Program-made: the position numbers and the translations under genes | The notes under the pieces: generated by a model | Databases searched by the model: none | The model's input: only the letters and a program-made list of their open reading frames with translations | What the model was told of the DNA's origin: nothing | In this document: positions 39,586 to 52,525 of the stretch, piece after piece | Layout: every line of letters begins with the position of its first letter | Numbering within the stretch: position 1 is the first letter of the stretch | Assembly (NCBI GenBank): GCA_013399115.1 | Contig: VXAA01003146.1 | Location: 124,001 to 188,000, forward strand | Length of the DNA stretch: 64,000 nt | Origin: Anseranas semipalmata | Taxonomy: Eukaryota > Chordata > Aves > Anseriformes > Anseranatidae | Reading direction: 5' to 3'

Positions 39586-40282
39586 AGGAGTGGTTTTGAC
39601 CCCAGGTGATGCTGGAGGATCCAAGAACAATTACATGGTACAAATCTAAACTATGAATTTCTTTAATAAGGATGAACTATAATTATAGTTATAGGAACAA
39701 TTCCTTTAAAAAAAAAAAAAAAAAAAAACACAATTCTCGCCATTCCTTTCTTGCTGCTCCGTTCTTCCTCCTCCTGTCTCCCTCTTTTGTCTGAACTCAG
39801 TGCCAAGTTTCAGTTGCACCCAGACACTGTGAACGCAAAGACATTGTGCCATCTGGGTTTGCTGGTTTGCTGATAAAGAAACATTGATCTGTGTGCTATG
39901 TCAGTGCAGCACAGATTTTCATTCTAATTACCCAGGCAACCTCATGTACACACTGAACAAGACAGGTGACAGCAGAGATATCTGCATAACTTCACATAAG
40001 ATGGATAACCTCACTTTGGGCCTTTAGGCTGTTGAGCAGTTGGCTGAGACTAGTCTGACCTATGCAGGATGAAGGAATTGGACTTCTTGAGCTATCTGAT
40101 TCATTCAGAATACAATAGAAAGTACCCAATAATCACTGTGTAAAGATCTTACACTGGGAGAGAAGTGTTAAAAATATGCAGAGAATATAATGTATTTTTG
40201 TAGCAGATTAAAAGTGCATGTAAATTGGATTGTGACAGAAAAACAAGTCAAAGAAAGGCAAAACAAATGTGCAACGACATTT

Positions 40283-40318
40283 TTTTCTTTCTTTCTTTCT
40301 TTCTTTTTTTTTTTAATT
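40283..40318. repeat. (TTTC)n and poly(T) tract
   Basis: Five or six TTTC units followed by a T-run. Confidence 0.85.
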
Positions 40319-42659
40319 TCCAAAAGTGTTTTAATACTTTTGAGAGCAATGTAAAGTGAAATGCTTGTGTACCTCAGAAATAATTCATCAGAGGCAGCAG
40401 TTTTTTAAACTTTTCCATCTTCCTTTATCCATATGCTTCATCTATCACATGAAAGACCATCTGCTAGCAAAAGGCTATTTAATTTTCAGGCTGGTCTCTC
40501 TCTGGGGGCATTTAGGTCCCTGTCTCCAAGCATGGTGCGGTTCTCTTTGACCCTGTGTGCTTGAATTCCTCTCTGGTGAAAAAGCAAGGTGGAAAGCCTG
40601 AAGTCTGAGTAAAGAGCTTTCAGGCAGCCACTGAAACACTATTGGAAATGGTCTGAGATAAAAGAGTTTAGACTATCATCTCTTAAAATTGAATAGAAGG
40701 ATATTCATAGGTGCCTGATTGTAATACAAAGCACACATGTCTCTCCAGAACTAAGCTGAGATATGAACCTCTGGTACAAAGGTTGCAATGAACAATGTTT
40801 ATAATCTCTCAGGTGATTAAAACTTTCAGTCATTACAGAAATTAATATATAAATTGGGTTTACATCTGGAAACCTATTTTTAAACTCCCTATTACACTCA
40901 TTTCCTTTTTATTCTTGTTTTTGTGATTGGTGTTGCCCTTTTCAGCAACATCCAGATTTATTTATTTATTTTTAATGTGACGTTCTCAGCGACAGTGAGA
41001 TGAAATTTGAACAATGTAATTGGCATGGATTTGCACAGAGACAGTGAGACATGAGACCAGTTTTTAAAATAAACTTCCTTGTAAGTGATGAGGAGCAGAA
41101 TTTGAAAGGAACTTAAGAATCTGGGGATGGAACTGGGAGAAATTCTATCTAAATTCTGTCTTCAGGGAAACAAAAAGATTCTTTAAAACATTTATATACT
41201 TTTCAGAGTTTTTTGCAAACATGTTTACTGATTTACTATGATTCAATGCTTAAGAAAAGTTAATGCTTAAGAATCATTCTGAATTAAAAGATTTTAATTT
41301 ATAGAATATCCATTTTGATATTAAATTTACCCCTATTTAAGTTAAAAGATACATTTTATTGTGCCTCTATCTTAATATCAAAAGACAGGAAGTGTTTGAA
41401 GTCCGTGCTCATCTCATTTCCGTTCCTATTCCATCTGAGACAGTCTCATAAATCACTCAGACTGGCTCTCTGTTCTCCAGGTGTAGGAGCGGTCCCACTC
41501 TTGAAGGATTGTTTCGAGTATAACTACATTAAACACAGTGGGGTTTGAGATGCAAATAGTTACAATTGAGAGAAAGAGTTCAAATGTTTTTCACTAGAAA
41601 TAATTGACTATGCTATCAGTATGCAAATCAGGGTTTATATATACAAAATAGTATATGCATACACATAAACGTATATATGTTCACATGTATACACACATAT
41701 ATATTTTGAGATGGAAAGTAGATATTTAAATTAGGCAGACAAAATGTCTAGCATTTAAATGTGTCCTAATCTTCCGAATGACGTTGGTTTATTTTCCATC
41801 TCATTTTGATTTCATTTTTCCAAAACAAAGTATTTAAACCCTTAGCAAAACCGATAAGAGACATTTTAGACAGACACAGTGTAAAGATCCTTCTAAGGTT
41901 ATCAGTTTGTGAGAGCTCTGCCACCTGTAGCTTCCCAGCGTTCCTTAGATCTTTCCCACTGTTTAATTTTCCACTCTCCACTGAGCTGTTTTACATCCAG
42001 CTGTTAGAGTTCGACCAGGTCCCATAACCCAGGCCATGTCAAGGTTTGAATGGGAACATGATAATGGAAACAGTGTGCTGGCAAGACAAGATTTTGAAAA
42101 GTTTAACAGGAGATTTACAGCTGTGGTTTTACTGTAGTACAAGCTATGTTGGGGTGAGGCACAATAGGGAAGCTTGTCTATGAAAGGGGTGCCATGCAGT
42201 AAATTCCATTGTAGCCAAGATCTTAGAAAGCAGATTGTTGAAAGAAATTCCAGAAACATTTAGAAATATCTTTGCAAGTTTTAGAAGAGAAAACAAAAAA
42301 ATCAAAACATTGTCTACCCACTCCATGCCCAAATATTTCCTATATGGGCTGGGAGCTGGAAATGTTTACATTTTTAAGCTCAAAATGGAAAAGTTGTGTG
42401 AGTTGAAAATAATCAAAAAATTCTGTGTGAATTTGCTGATGTTGGAGATTCTTGCTACTGTTGAATTTTTCGTGTGGGTAGATTCACTACAAGAGAATCC
42501 CAAGACTGTAATCTGTTCTGTATAGGGTGGTTTCCCTTCCGCAGCCACACAGACAAGCAGCTGTTGATGTAGAATATTTCTTCAGCTCAGCCTTCAATAG
42601 TTGTGATTCAGTTTGCCACCATTTTTCTCCCTTGTAATCAGAATTTAGGCAGTGAGTTT

Positions 42660-42702
42660 TGTTTGTTTGTTCGTTTGTTGTTGTTGTTGTTGTTGTTTTT
42701 CC
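42660..42702. repeat. (TTTG)n/(TTG)n compound microsatellite
   Basis: Four TTTG-type units with one substitution, then six or seven TTG units. Confidence 0.9.
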
Positions 42703-43254
42703 AGTGGTGATAAAAACTAGAAAACCAAACAAAGGTAAAAAAACTCCAAAACAGGTAAAACACCATCTAGGAAAAGAGAACTCTAAATTAGTTTCAGTGT
42801 TGAGATGGAAGTGGCAACAGTGTCTTTTATTAAGGTTCCCATTACAAGATGCAGCATTCTGCCACCTATAATTTTTTCATATTTTAAATAATTGAGATGA
42901 CATTTCAAAAGCTGTTTGAGTTTCTTAGGCAGAATTACATTATTTTTGTATATATTTTAATTTAAGTCAGAATGATTTGGATATTTCTGAGAATGAAGCT
43001 TGAGAAAAATATATTGCTTTGTTCATATTAAATGAGAAATCTTTCCTTTGAAAGAAAGTAAAAGTTATCTGAAGGAAAAGGAAAAAGCCTTTATATCAGG
43101 GAAGTGCCTTTTGCCACCCTCAGGAAAGGCACTCATTTGTCTGGGTTTTAAGTCTGTCTGAGTTAACAGGTCAAAAGTGAGGACTCAGAAAAGCCATTTA
43201 AATGCAATAGTTGCTTTTATCTAAGCTTGGACCTGTTTGTTTAGTATTTGCTAG

Positions 43255-43278
43255 TTTTTTTTTTTTTTTTTTTTTTTT
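43255..43278. repeat. 24-base poly(T)
   Basis: Twenty-four consecutive T bases. No element body recognised next to it. Confidence 0.9.
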
Positions 43279-43899
43279 GCCATTTTTTGTAATCTTAGAG
43301 ACCTTGGGGCTGACAAATCTGCTGCCCAGAGCCTTCAGCACTATTTTTTCTCAGAGAATGACCATAGACTAAGTCCAGCACTTAATGTATGGCTGTAATA
43401 CATTCACACATTAACAGACACATACCTGCTAACTCATGTATGCTCTTGCCACCTATTGGCACAACACCATGAAGGATCTCTGAGGCTAGTAACACCTTAC
43501 AAGTTTTTTGACCCTTGTTTTTTTTTTTTTTTTTATATATATAGTCAAGATAAATATATATTACATTGTACTGGCACCCTGATCCGCATTTTTACATGCC
43601 TTACATATCTTATGACACGACGTGATCCATAAATATGTCTATTTTTGCTCACTTTTCTTTTACCTCTTCAATTTAGCAAGACTGTTCATCTTGTACCAGA
43701 CTCTTAACCTTGTAAACATATTCTTTTGTGGATGGCACCTCTGCTTGCTACACCTTTTGTAGGGCCCACTTTGACTAATTCTCTAGAAAACCTGTATATA
43801 ATCATACCTATGTGAATGCCCTAGCATGAATACTGAGCCTACAATCACAACCACAGACAGAGAACCTGCCAATCCTGTCCCTGGCCCTCTCTCTGTCTC

Positions 43900-44540
43900 T
43901 TCCCCAAACACTATAAGGATAAATTCAGGGCAAGAAAGTGAGGGAGGGGTAGGATTGTATTGAAGGAGAAATATGGGAGACAGCAGCATTGGAGAGGAAG
44001 AGAAATAGGATTGAGAGTTGGAAAATGGAAAATTGGGCTAATCAAGCATGAGACTGGATGCCTGAGGGAAACAAAGCTGTGTGAGGTTTGCTGTGAATGA
44101 GACTGGAGTCTGGTGTGTGGGTGATTGGGCTCATGAGCTAGTGGAGAGACAAAGTATAGACTGGTCTGACAAGAATAATAACGTGAATCGAGGAAGCATA
44201 TGCTTTGCTGGAAAAGAATGACCATGGAGATTAGATAGCTTCCTGAGGCAATGAGTAAAACTGGAACATGGTACAACAGACTTGGAGCAGGAAAATTTGA
44301 AAAGCTTAAGTAGAGTGGAATGGACCGATTATTGGAGGAAATGACTGTAAAAACAGTCTGTGAAAAGCAGATGGTAGGAACAGTAGAACAGAAGAGATTT
44401 TTTTTGCTATTGTTGTTTTGTTTTGCTAGTTTCAAGAGGCACGGAGAGATAGCAAACCAGTTATGTTGGAACTAAGACAAAGTAAGGAGGAAAATAGGAG
44501 GGAAAAGAGCCCAGGATGGAGAAATGGCAATAAGATGACT
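43900..44540. other. Purine-rich, strand-asymmetric block
   Basis: For about 640 bases the plus strand is dominated by A and G, with repeated AGACTGG, GGAGAGG and GAATGA-like words. The minus strand carries the longest frame outside the pentamer array and the CR1 at 53.7 kb: 174 codons at 43911-44435. Its peptide is rich in Ser, Pro, Leu, Phe and His, as expected from a pyrimidine-rich strand, with no recognisable domain. I read this as biased non-coding DNA, possibly an old degenerate minisatellite, rather than a gene. Confidence 0.45.
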
Positions 44541-47500
44541 AGAGAGGACAATGCAAAACAATTTCAGCATTGAAGTGAACAGACACTCTTGCTAGAATCC
44601 AGGATGGATCACTAGATTTTTTAAATATTCTTCTATCAGCAATTTTCTTTTTCTATCATTTGATAGAAAGGTTTTATGTGGGAAACATTTGCATTTATTT
44701 CGTATGCACAGAGAATAAAAATCTGTGTTTGCTGTCACTTAGTTATTCTTTTAGCTCAAGACCCTGATCCCTTCTCAGGATGAATGGGGAGGCACTGTGA
44801 TGCCCTGAGATGGAGTGTCTCTACTTTCAGATTAAAGCTGAAAGGAAGTCACATATACATGCACAAAAGATGTACACAAATGCATTCCTACATATAAGAA
44901 AAAAAATAAATAAATAAACTGGAAGAATGAAGAACTCGGAAGTTACAAAATTCCAGGATAAATTTATTAGGGTAGAATTGATTCAGCCTTATTATTAAGT
45001 GTATGCATTATGATACAGTCTTCAGTGATGTGATCCTTTCCACAAGAATCCTGGCTCATTCAGTGTATGAGAAGCATATTCAGAAGGTGAATCAGATCTA
45101 ATTATTAAAAGAGGTTGTTTGTGACTAAAATTGGACATCAAAAAGAAAAGAGAGGATTTCCTTGTTGAGGTCTTTGAATATGGTTCTGAGGAATTTCATT
45201 CCTTCCCTCCCTCTTCCTAAGGTATCTATATGATGCTAAACAAGTCATGCAAACCAGACATTTCTGAGGCCGTCACTAATTGCATGTCCTCATGTCCTAA
45301 ATGCCCAGCATGAGAAAAAAGGACCTATTAGAAATGCACTGCTCTCAGAACTGTAACTGAACTTACTGGAACCTGAACTTGAAAAACATGAGGAGCTCTA
45401 TCAGCTTCTCAGGAAAATTAAGTAAATGTCGCAAGTGGGCACCCTAAAGCACCATGGATACCTGACATTAAAATGTCTAATCCCTCCCCTCCTGCCTTCT
45501 CCCATTTGAAAATTGGAGGTTACAATGCTCTTGATTAATAGGAGTGTTGCAGAGATGAATTCAGGAATGTTTGTGAAATGATCAAGCTAATCTATAGCAT
45601 TAAATACCATAAGAAGTACTAAACATAATATTAATATTCTGCCTACATGTAGAGTAGTGATTCTTGTAAGTAGATAAAACCTTTATCACACTTTTTCACT
45701 GATAACTACACCTGACTAACCTAAAATACAATTTTAAACAGATTTTCAAATGAGTAACAATCTTCTGTCCTTTGCAGTGAGCAATAAAGGGCCTTTAAAA
45801 ACAAGAGTACATAGTCATGTAATTAAAGTTAATGCTCTAATGTAAATATAGAAGAAGCCTGAATTAAAGTTGCATAGGGAATCTTAAAGGTGTCTTTTTC
45901 TAAACTCTAAGCAGTGGATGTTTCAGTATTAATAAAGTTCTAGCAGCATTGCATGTGCATTTAGGCATAGAAGAGGTATTTATAAGCTACATGAGTGTGT
46001 GTCTTGTATATCCATAATACCTCTTTTTCCATTGGTCTTTTCATCACGGTTCTTCATTGCTTCTCTTTCCATCATTTTGCCAATGAATTAGGGGAATTCA
46101 GTAATGATTTAGCTGAGCTCTGAAAAATGAACCAGATTCTCTCTTAATCTAAAATAAAGTATCTGAACCAGCAAGTCTGACTACGTGTGAAATGAGGTAG
46201 AACAAGCTTATGAATCCACAACTGGAATACAGTTTTCTAACGTGTGTTCAGTGTGTGGGATTCGGTACTGTACACTTTTGAATTGTTTGTTTTTCCAGCC
46301 TCTAGTCTTTAAAGAGAGTACATTATGTGTGGTGGCAACCACAGAGGCATGTCTGCTGCCAAGAAAACATATTACTACAGTTCAGTAATGTAGCCTAATT
46401 GTTTTCCCTCTGGTCAAGTTACCCAGAAATACTTGCTCTTCTACAGTTCTGTAGTAACAGTTAGTTAGATGAAATGACCTGCCTTCAGGAGAATTAGAGA
46501 CATTTTCTGAGCTTCTATTACAGAAAAAGGCTTCCTTCTCTGGGAAATTATGTATCCTCCCTGGGCTTTGTATTCTTACAAATGGAGATTTCTATCAGGA
46601 ACAATCATTTTATGGTGAAAAATGTTCTTGCCTTGTGGATGTGTACATACCATAATGTGTGGGATAGCTGGAGGACATGAAATGATTTGCGAGCTACTAA
46701 GGCAATAAAACTACAATGGGGAAAAAGCAAAAACAGCTGGAGTGTGTAGGACTAGCATCTTCCTGATCCTTGCCCAGATGTACAGGGGATGAATGAATGG
46801 GCGAGGACCGCCCAGTGTTCCTGGACAAAGTAATTAGCTTCCTTCCTTATCAGGAGACAATGAATCTAAAAATGGGAAAGAAGAGTCAATGATTAGAGGA
46901 ACTGCTCCATATTCTCCCTTTCAAGTTGCACACTGTGTGTTTTCTGTGCTCCCTCAGGGCTTGGTGCTGGAGCTTCACTCAGCATAGGGCTATACTTAAA
47001 TGGCACAATCTCGGGCTTTAGAAAGTGTGAAGACATTCTCAGCACATTCAGAGCTAAGTGAAAGAAATTAGCTTATCAGTCTCTGGTGGAAAGCTGGAGA
47101 TTGTTTCCTTACTTATCTCTAAATAACCACTATTAAGCTAAATTTGATAGACAGGAAAAGTCTGTCATCTGAGAAAAAAAAAATCAGAAAGCCCAAGAAT
47201 CAAGTACAATTTTGTATAATGAGTCTAATGAGCTGAAAATGACTGTTCTTCAGTTAGTAGTGTAATTTAGAAGGCCCTGCTTTGCTGATTCTATATATGG
47301 AAACTGATATATTGATTAGCTCTGCTAAACGAATTGGAAAAGCTAACAAAATAGACTCAAAGTTAAAAACTTCTACAAGGGAGAGATAATACAAATAATT
47401 TAAATATTTTATATTGATTTAAAAGAAGTGCAATTAAATCTTTTTGGAAGTTAGTAATTTCTTCTTTCTATCAGGATAAATAAGTTGTGCCTCAGCATAA

Positions 47501-49536
47501 TTACCCACACAACACAGTAAAAATAAAACTGGCTAACAGTCTGCTGTTGGCCTTCCTTAAAAGATGAAATGAAGCATGACTTAAAATGATCTTGAGGTTA
47601 CAAGGAAATCTTTTGAGAAGGAATATGCAGCTTTACTTGCCGTGTGAGCTCCACAGGAAAATCTTTATGTGGCTGAGAAACAAGACCCATATCCACACTC
47701 AAGCACAGAAGAGCTCCAGAAATTGTTTGCAGGTAAGAGATGATATCAGCTCTGCACAGCTCTTGCTGCTCTATTTCAAGGTGGCACAGTGCTGCCCTCC
47801 TTGTTTCTTTCAGGACTCCCCCAGACACCTGTACCCATCTCTGACTTATCACATGTGTAAGCATGCAGGATGCATTTTGACCATCTTTGAGTTATATTCA
47901 GACTCCTGAGTTACTTCTTGGTATATAAAGGATATGAATGAGGTGCCAGAAAAGAGCTACAATATGATGAAATCATAGGGAACTTGCACTTATAAAATGT
48001 GCATTTCATGGCTCACGTTCAAGTAATTGTAGTTCCTCTTTATCAAATAATTTTCCTTACAAGGAACCTTGTAAAAGCTCCTGAACCAGCTAATATAGTA
48101 ATGTATTTTCCAGGAATAAATTAATTATTTACAATAACTCCCTTTGTGAGTTTTGAGCCATACACAACTGCTTTTTCAGCAAATTTTTGGAATTTGGTAT
48201 AACCATTTTAAATGTACTGTATATAAATTACACTGACTCACCTTGATTTTCCTATGATGTCTGTAGTGTAGATCTGTTAAAACAAAGTTTCTAGAACCGC
48301 TACAATCTGAAGGTTTTACCATTATATTTCATACAGCAAACAAACAAAAGCTGGAGTAGTTTAAAAGTCAATATTTTCTTGGACTTTTTGACTAGGAAAC
48401 TGGCACAATTTTGCAGTTGGGGTATTTTTTTGTTATTGACAAACAGCAGTCATTGTAAAATCTTGATCAGATTTTTTTTTTTACAACCTTGTCATTGCTT
48501 TGAAAGTTGTATTTTGTTTGAGATATAGCCCAAAATATTTTTACTAGAAGGTTTATTTAGCTTTTTACTTTTCTGTATTTGGAACACAAGGACTTTGGGA
48601 TGGTGGTAGCTTCAGTTAATCATCAATTTGTTCCTGGTGGTAAAATTTATTTGCTGTAATTAAGTTTTCTGAAAATTAAAAAAATCTCTGTGGTGTATTT
48701 CCTGAAGTACTAGGTGAGCTGAGGCCCTTTAATCAGGAAAAAAACAATGCTAACAGAGTACTGTTGAGGAGAAGAATAATGTAACATGAGCCCCAAACCA
48801 TGTGAAGTCACCAGTGAGTGGCACAGGAACATTCTGAGACTATATAATAAAACATAGAAAGTAATGTTGAAAAAAATGTAGTTGCATTATGATTAGTGCT
48901 TCTGATAGCTGACATTTATTCATTAGTAGATTACATTGGGCAGGATTCTCCATCAATATCCTTTTCATTCCTTCTGTCAGAGAAAAACTTTACATATCCT
49001 AAATATCTAAATTTACCCTAGATTTACATATCCCTTATCCTAAATTCAAAATTATTTTTCTCTACAGTACATATGGGGCCTAGATTCTGTGTTATTTTGC
49101 ATGGTGTTATTGTTTATATAATTTCAGTGTGTATATGAAAAGTAGAATACTTGTGTATGTTATACCTGCTTACCACATATGCAAAGTAGCAAATTAAGTC
49201 TGTACATGTATATGAAGATTATTTATTCCTGTTAATAATACAGGATAATGCACAGTTATCTTTGTGCAATACAAGACTGTTTTTTCCACCATCATAAAGA
49301 ATACTGTTCTTTGACTTTCTTTTATTTAGGAAATATATTAAACACAATAACATTACAATTGGAAACAGAATTGCTTCATATACAATGAAAATAGCTTTAT
49401 TTTGCAATGTTTATTCCAGTTCTTGTAATAATTTATTTATTTACTACTTTTCTGATCTCCAGAATGTTATTCTGCACACTTCACAAGCCAAACTGAACAG
49501 ATATTGAGCTACATCTGGCTTTATGGCCTTTTTAAG

Positions 49537-49540
<4 letters not shown>

Positions 49541-49570
<30 letters not shown>
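49541..49570. repeat. (GA)n microsatellite
   Basis: Fifteen uninterrupted GA units. Confidence 0.95.
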
Positions 49571-49573
<3 letters not shown>

Positions 49574-49961
49574 GTCAAACACGTTAATAAGGACTGTTTT
49601 TTTGTGTAATTTTCATTCTAGGGTTCAGGTATTAGCAGAATATTGAAATAATTTGTGCTTCACAGATTTTGAGAACTAAGATCTTGCACTTGTATTTTAA
49701 CTGAAGCACTGTAATACTTCTCTTTGCACCAAGTACTGCAAGTCCAAGCTGACATTTTTTCAAGCTGTGCTCTGCAAGTTGTAATTCCCTTACATTGTAT
49801 AGTATAGTTATTTAAACTGTGTTATTTAAACATTTTGCAAGAGTTCTTTAGCTATGATTCCCCTTTGTGTGAAATGAAAGCCACTCTAACACACTCTAAA
49901 AACTGACATTTGGGTAATAATGTCTTGTGTATTTGCTATAGCCGAACATAATATTCTGTTC

Positions 49962-49967
49962 TTTATT
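49962..49967 (-). promoter_or_regulatory. Poly(A) signal AATAAA on minus
   Basis: TTTATT on plus, so AATAAA on minus, about 50 bases past the stop of the minus-strand frame ending at 50015. Correctly placed if that frame is a terminal exon; AATAAA is also common by chance in AT-rich DNA. Confidence 0.3.
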
Positions 49968-50014
49968 TAATAACTGTAAGCATCACATGAGATCAATTTC
50001 GCCATTAATTGCTC

Positions 50015-50398
50015 TTAGAAATTTCCTATCGAGTGTGACCCAACTATTCCACGTGCTTTTTTATTTTGTTGTGCTTCAGTATAAGACATCTTATTTCTGT
50101 TTTTCCTTTTAATCCATGCCACAAAGAGGTATTTTCCCATCATTGCATAGCAGACAATGAGCCCACAACAGGAGAGATACAGGCATTCTGTCCCACAAGG
50201 AATGACCTGAAGGAATGAAATGCTAATGCAAAGAATCATGAAAATGCAGATCAATGGGAGAGACCAGGAAACCAGTCCTGCCCTGTAACTGTGATGACCA
50301 CCAGAGTAAGAGAGAGGACTGCTGGCCAAAGGGTCTGTCATTTTAAGAAGGTTCACTCCAGAGATTGTTAGCTGAGCAAATGAGAGCACAAATGAGAT
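50015..50398 (-). CDS. Possible terminal exon of an unknown multi-pass membrane protein
   Basis: This minus-strand frame runs 127 codons from 50398 to its stop at 50015. It starts directly after a good acceptor (CTATCTGCTCTGTCTGCTCCAG, AG at 50400-50399) in phase 0. The peptide has a weak hydrophobic start (ISFVLSFAQLTISGV), a loop rich in Ser, His and Tyr, two strong membrane-like segments (SLPLICIFMILCISISFL and CLYLSCCGLIVCYAMM) and a basic tail (IKRKNRNKMSYTEAQQNKK). Positive charge after the last segment would put the C-terminus in the cytoplasm. A poly(A) signal follows about 50 bases after the stop. A small first exon at 50690-50716 (ATG, nine codons, donor GTGAGG) would join in frame across a 291-base intron and give about 136 residues. 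I recognise no family. T-rich strands often translate into hydrophobic peptides by chance, so this remains a candidate. Confidence 0.28.
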   Translation of the reverse strand: MSFVLSFAQLTISGVNLLKMTDPLASSPLSYSGGHHSYRAGLVSWSLPLICIFMILCISISFLQVIPCGTECLYLSCCGLIVCYAMMGKYLFVAWIKRKNRNKMSYTEAQQNKKARGIVGSHSIGNF

Positions 50399-50689
50399 CT
50401 GGAGCAGACAGAGCAGATAGATAGCAGTACTGCTGCTGCTCCTGTTACTTCCACATCATAGGTTGTACTTGGTCCTTCACTTTTCACTAAGAGTGTGGCT
50501 GTTTTCTGTCCTTGCAAATCCTTATCTATGGCTTTTGCTCTTTCGGACTCTTGCTATTGAGTCTGAGCAAGCACAGAAACATCTATGAAGAATATACACA
50601 ATTACTCTGGGATGAACTTTTCGCAAGGACTTGAATAGGTCAGCAAAGAGAGAGGGAGAAGAAAACTGATTTCTTGCAAACTCCCTCAC

Positions 50690-50716
50690 CTGTGGTTGGA
50701 ACTCAGCTTCTTGCAT
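50690..50716 (-). other. Possible small 5' coding exon for the 50.0-50.4 kb frame
   Basis: On minus, ATGCAAGAAGCTGAGTTCCA continues to CCACAG and a donor GTGAGGGAG at 50689. The ATG has G at -3. The nine codons (MQEAEFQPQ) end in phase 0, matching the acceptor at 50399. An acceptor-like TAATACAG also lies just upstream of the ATG, so it could be an internal exon. Speculative; depends on the neighbouring call. Confidence 0.15.
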
Positions 50717-52164
50717 TCCTCTAGTCTGTATTAAGTTATGTAACTTCACAGCAGAGAGTGATTAAGACAACCTACAGTGTGTCTATCACAGACCAGAGGG
50801 GTGGTAGTGCATTTTTTTTTCTTAATAACTTAAATGTGTATCAGTTGTGAAGTCCAATTTTCAGAAACCACTTCCAATATAAAAAAATAAAGTAGCAAAT
50901 TATTCAAGTTGCACATACTATAACTGTACAAGAAATCCTTAAATTTATTCTTAGATTATCAATTCTTCTTAACCTTAAGACAGAGTGAATCAATTCCCCT
51001 TAATCCCTATAAATGATTTTCTTTTTAAATTGTTACTTCAATTTTTCAAGTCTTCAGTTCACAGAGGAATAGGAATTAGCTCTGCAGACATAACAAATTA
51101 GTCATATTGATCCTGCCAAGTGTACTAAATTATTAATAATTGGCCCCTCCCTACACAACCAGCTTTAAACTCATAAAAAACCTTTATGAAATTGATACAA
51201 ACATCTGGGCAACATACAAAAACATTTTTTTCTTCCCCAAATCTGTTGCATGGTTTAATCTTTTTCACTGTTTTACATTACTTGGGATATACATGGAAGA
51301 AAATATAAAAATAAATTTTGCCAGTTTTGCTTTCATGTTTTGGGAGGTGACCAGCATTCTTAAATGCAATAAAGTTCCACCAAAGGGAAGAAGATAAAAA
51401 AGAAGAGAGAAAGTCAATATTCTTTAATGATGTTCCAGATGTCTTAGTTTTCTGAGCCTTGTTTGCAGACAGCCATGTCAGCACTCCAAGTGAAATAAAC
51501 TTTATTGTCCTGAAGTGCCAATAGTGAATGACTGTATTACAATTGCTGATATGCATACTCTGGTGCCAGAGGCTGCTTGGACAGAATGAATATTGTTGTT
51601 ATAAATTACTCCTCAAAGTAGAGAAAAAAAAAAAATAAACACCTCTGCCTCATTTTCTGACAAGAGGCTGTGCGGAGGTTTATGCCTGTTAGATTTGCAT
51701 TTTGAATGAGTTGTGCTTTTTCTATAGGGATACTGGAGCATTATTTAGTGATGGTTTTATGGCATTGTGTGCCGTGTTTCTACCATGAGTGCTATCTCTG
51801 TGCATTCCCTTTCCTATCATCAACACTCTACCCTTGGGGAGATCACAAGAAGGATTAAAGTGTTTATTCCTCTAGTGAGAGTCATATTGTATTAACTTAA
51901 TTCATATTGAGTTGTCTTTTTCCTCTGTAAATGCCCCATCAGATTAAAAGGGGCACTCCAAAAGGGCAAAACATTGATATCTTTGTAGTGGGCAACAGTA
52001 TATATAGTCAGTGAACACATGACAAAAGTACACCTGTAAAGCATGCTGGTGGTTTCATTATTGGATAGTCTAAAACTATTAAAGTCTAGAACAGACCCGG
52101 TGACTTTAGCACTTTTTCATGACATAAGCTGTTGTTAGGAGATAAAAACTAGTCTGAATAAGTT
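50717..52164. other. AT-rich unique DNA, nothing recognised
   Basis: Short frames only. An A-run lies near 51622-51634. No repeats or RNA recognised. Confidence 0.55.
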
Positions 52165-52247
52165 AGAATCATAGAATCATAGCATCATAGAATGTCCTGA
52201 GTTGGAAGAGACCAACTCCAGAGGATCATCAAGTCCAATCTGGACTT
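52165..52247 (-). repeat. Short CR1 LINE 3' end
   Basis: Starts AGAATCATAGAATCATAGCA, three tail units on minus, then GAGTTGGAAGAGACCAACTC, CAGAGGATCATCAAGTCCAA and TCTGGAC. About 83 bases of CR1 tail and 3' UTR, 5'-truncated soon after. Confidence 0.82.
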
Positions 52248-52525
52248 TAACCTATAATTTATGCATGCTGTATATTCAAAGCATCCCATGAGACTAACTC
52301 ATGAATATGAAGTAAAATTCAAATTCTACTTTCTATTTCATGCTGTTGTAAACAATATTTGCTATTATATTTCCAGATTTTTTTTTACAGTTCCACATTA
52401 CTCATTTGCTAAATTGTTTGTATATGTTCACGTGTTAACAGTTAGAGCAACACTGAGTGTACATTATGGGCCACAATCATGTTTCAGTCACTCTCATGTT
52501 CATCAGTATTTTAGCAGTTATTTGC

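Larger units (their letters stand above)
35240..43899. other. 8.7 kb of unique DNA with simple repeats
   Basis: No gene recognised. Simple repeats: a polypyrimidine tract at 37236-37385, GTT/GTTT repeats at 37425-37452, a T-run/A-run plus CAA foldback at 39491-39585, an A-run at 39708-39728, TTTC units at 40283-40314, an AT/AC-rich tract at 41637-41706, TTTG/TTG repeats at 42660-42702, a T-run at 43255-43278 and a T-run with AT units at 43518-43543. The element-like patch at about 35750-35880 could not be assigned. Confidence 0.5.
44541..50014. other. 5.5 kb of unique DNA, no gene recognised
   Basis: No interspersed repeat recognised. Contains a GA microsatellite at 49541-49570. The 107-codon frame at 47586-47909 on plus includes a donor-like CAG/GTAAGA near 47732 but no convincing acceptor. 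Confidence 0.5.

Noticed and set aside
43911..44435. 174-codon minus-strand frame
   Set aside because: Low-diversity Ser/Pro/Leu/Phe peptide explained by the pyrimidine bias of that strand; no domain or splice context.
47586..47909. 107-codon plus-strand frame with a GTAAGA donor at about 47732
   Set aside because: No convincing acceptor or start context, and a peptide without recognisable features.
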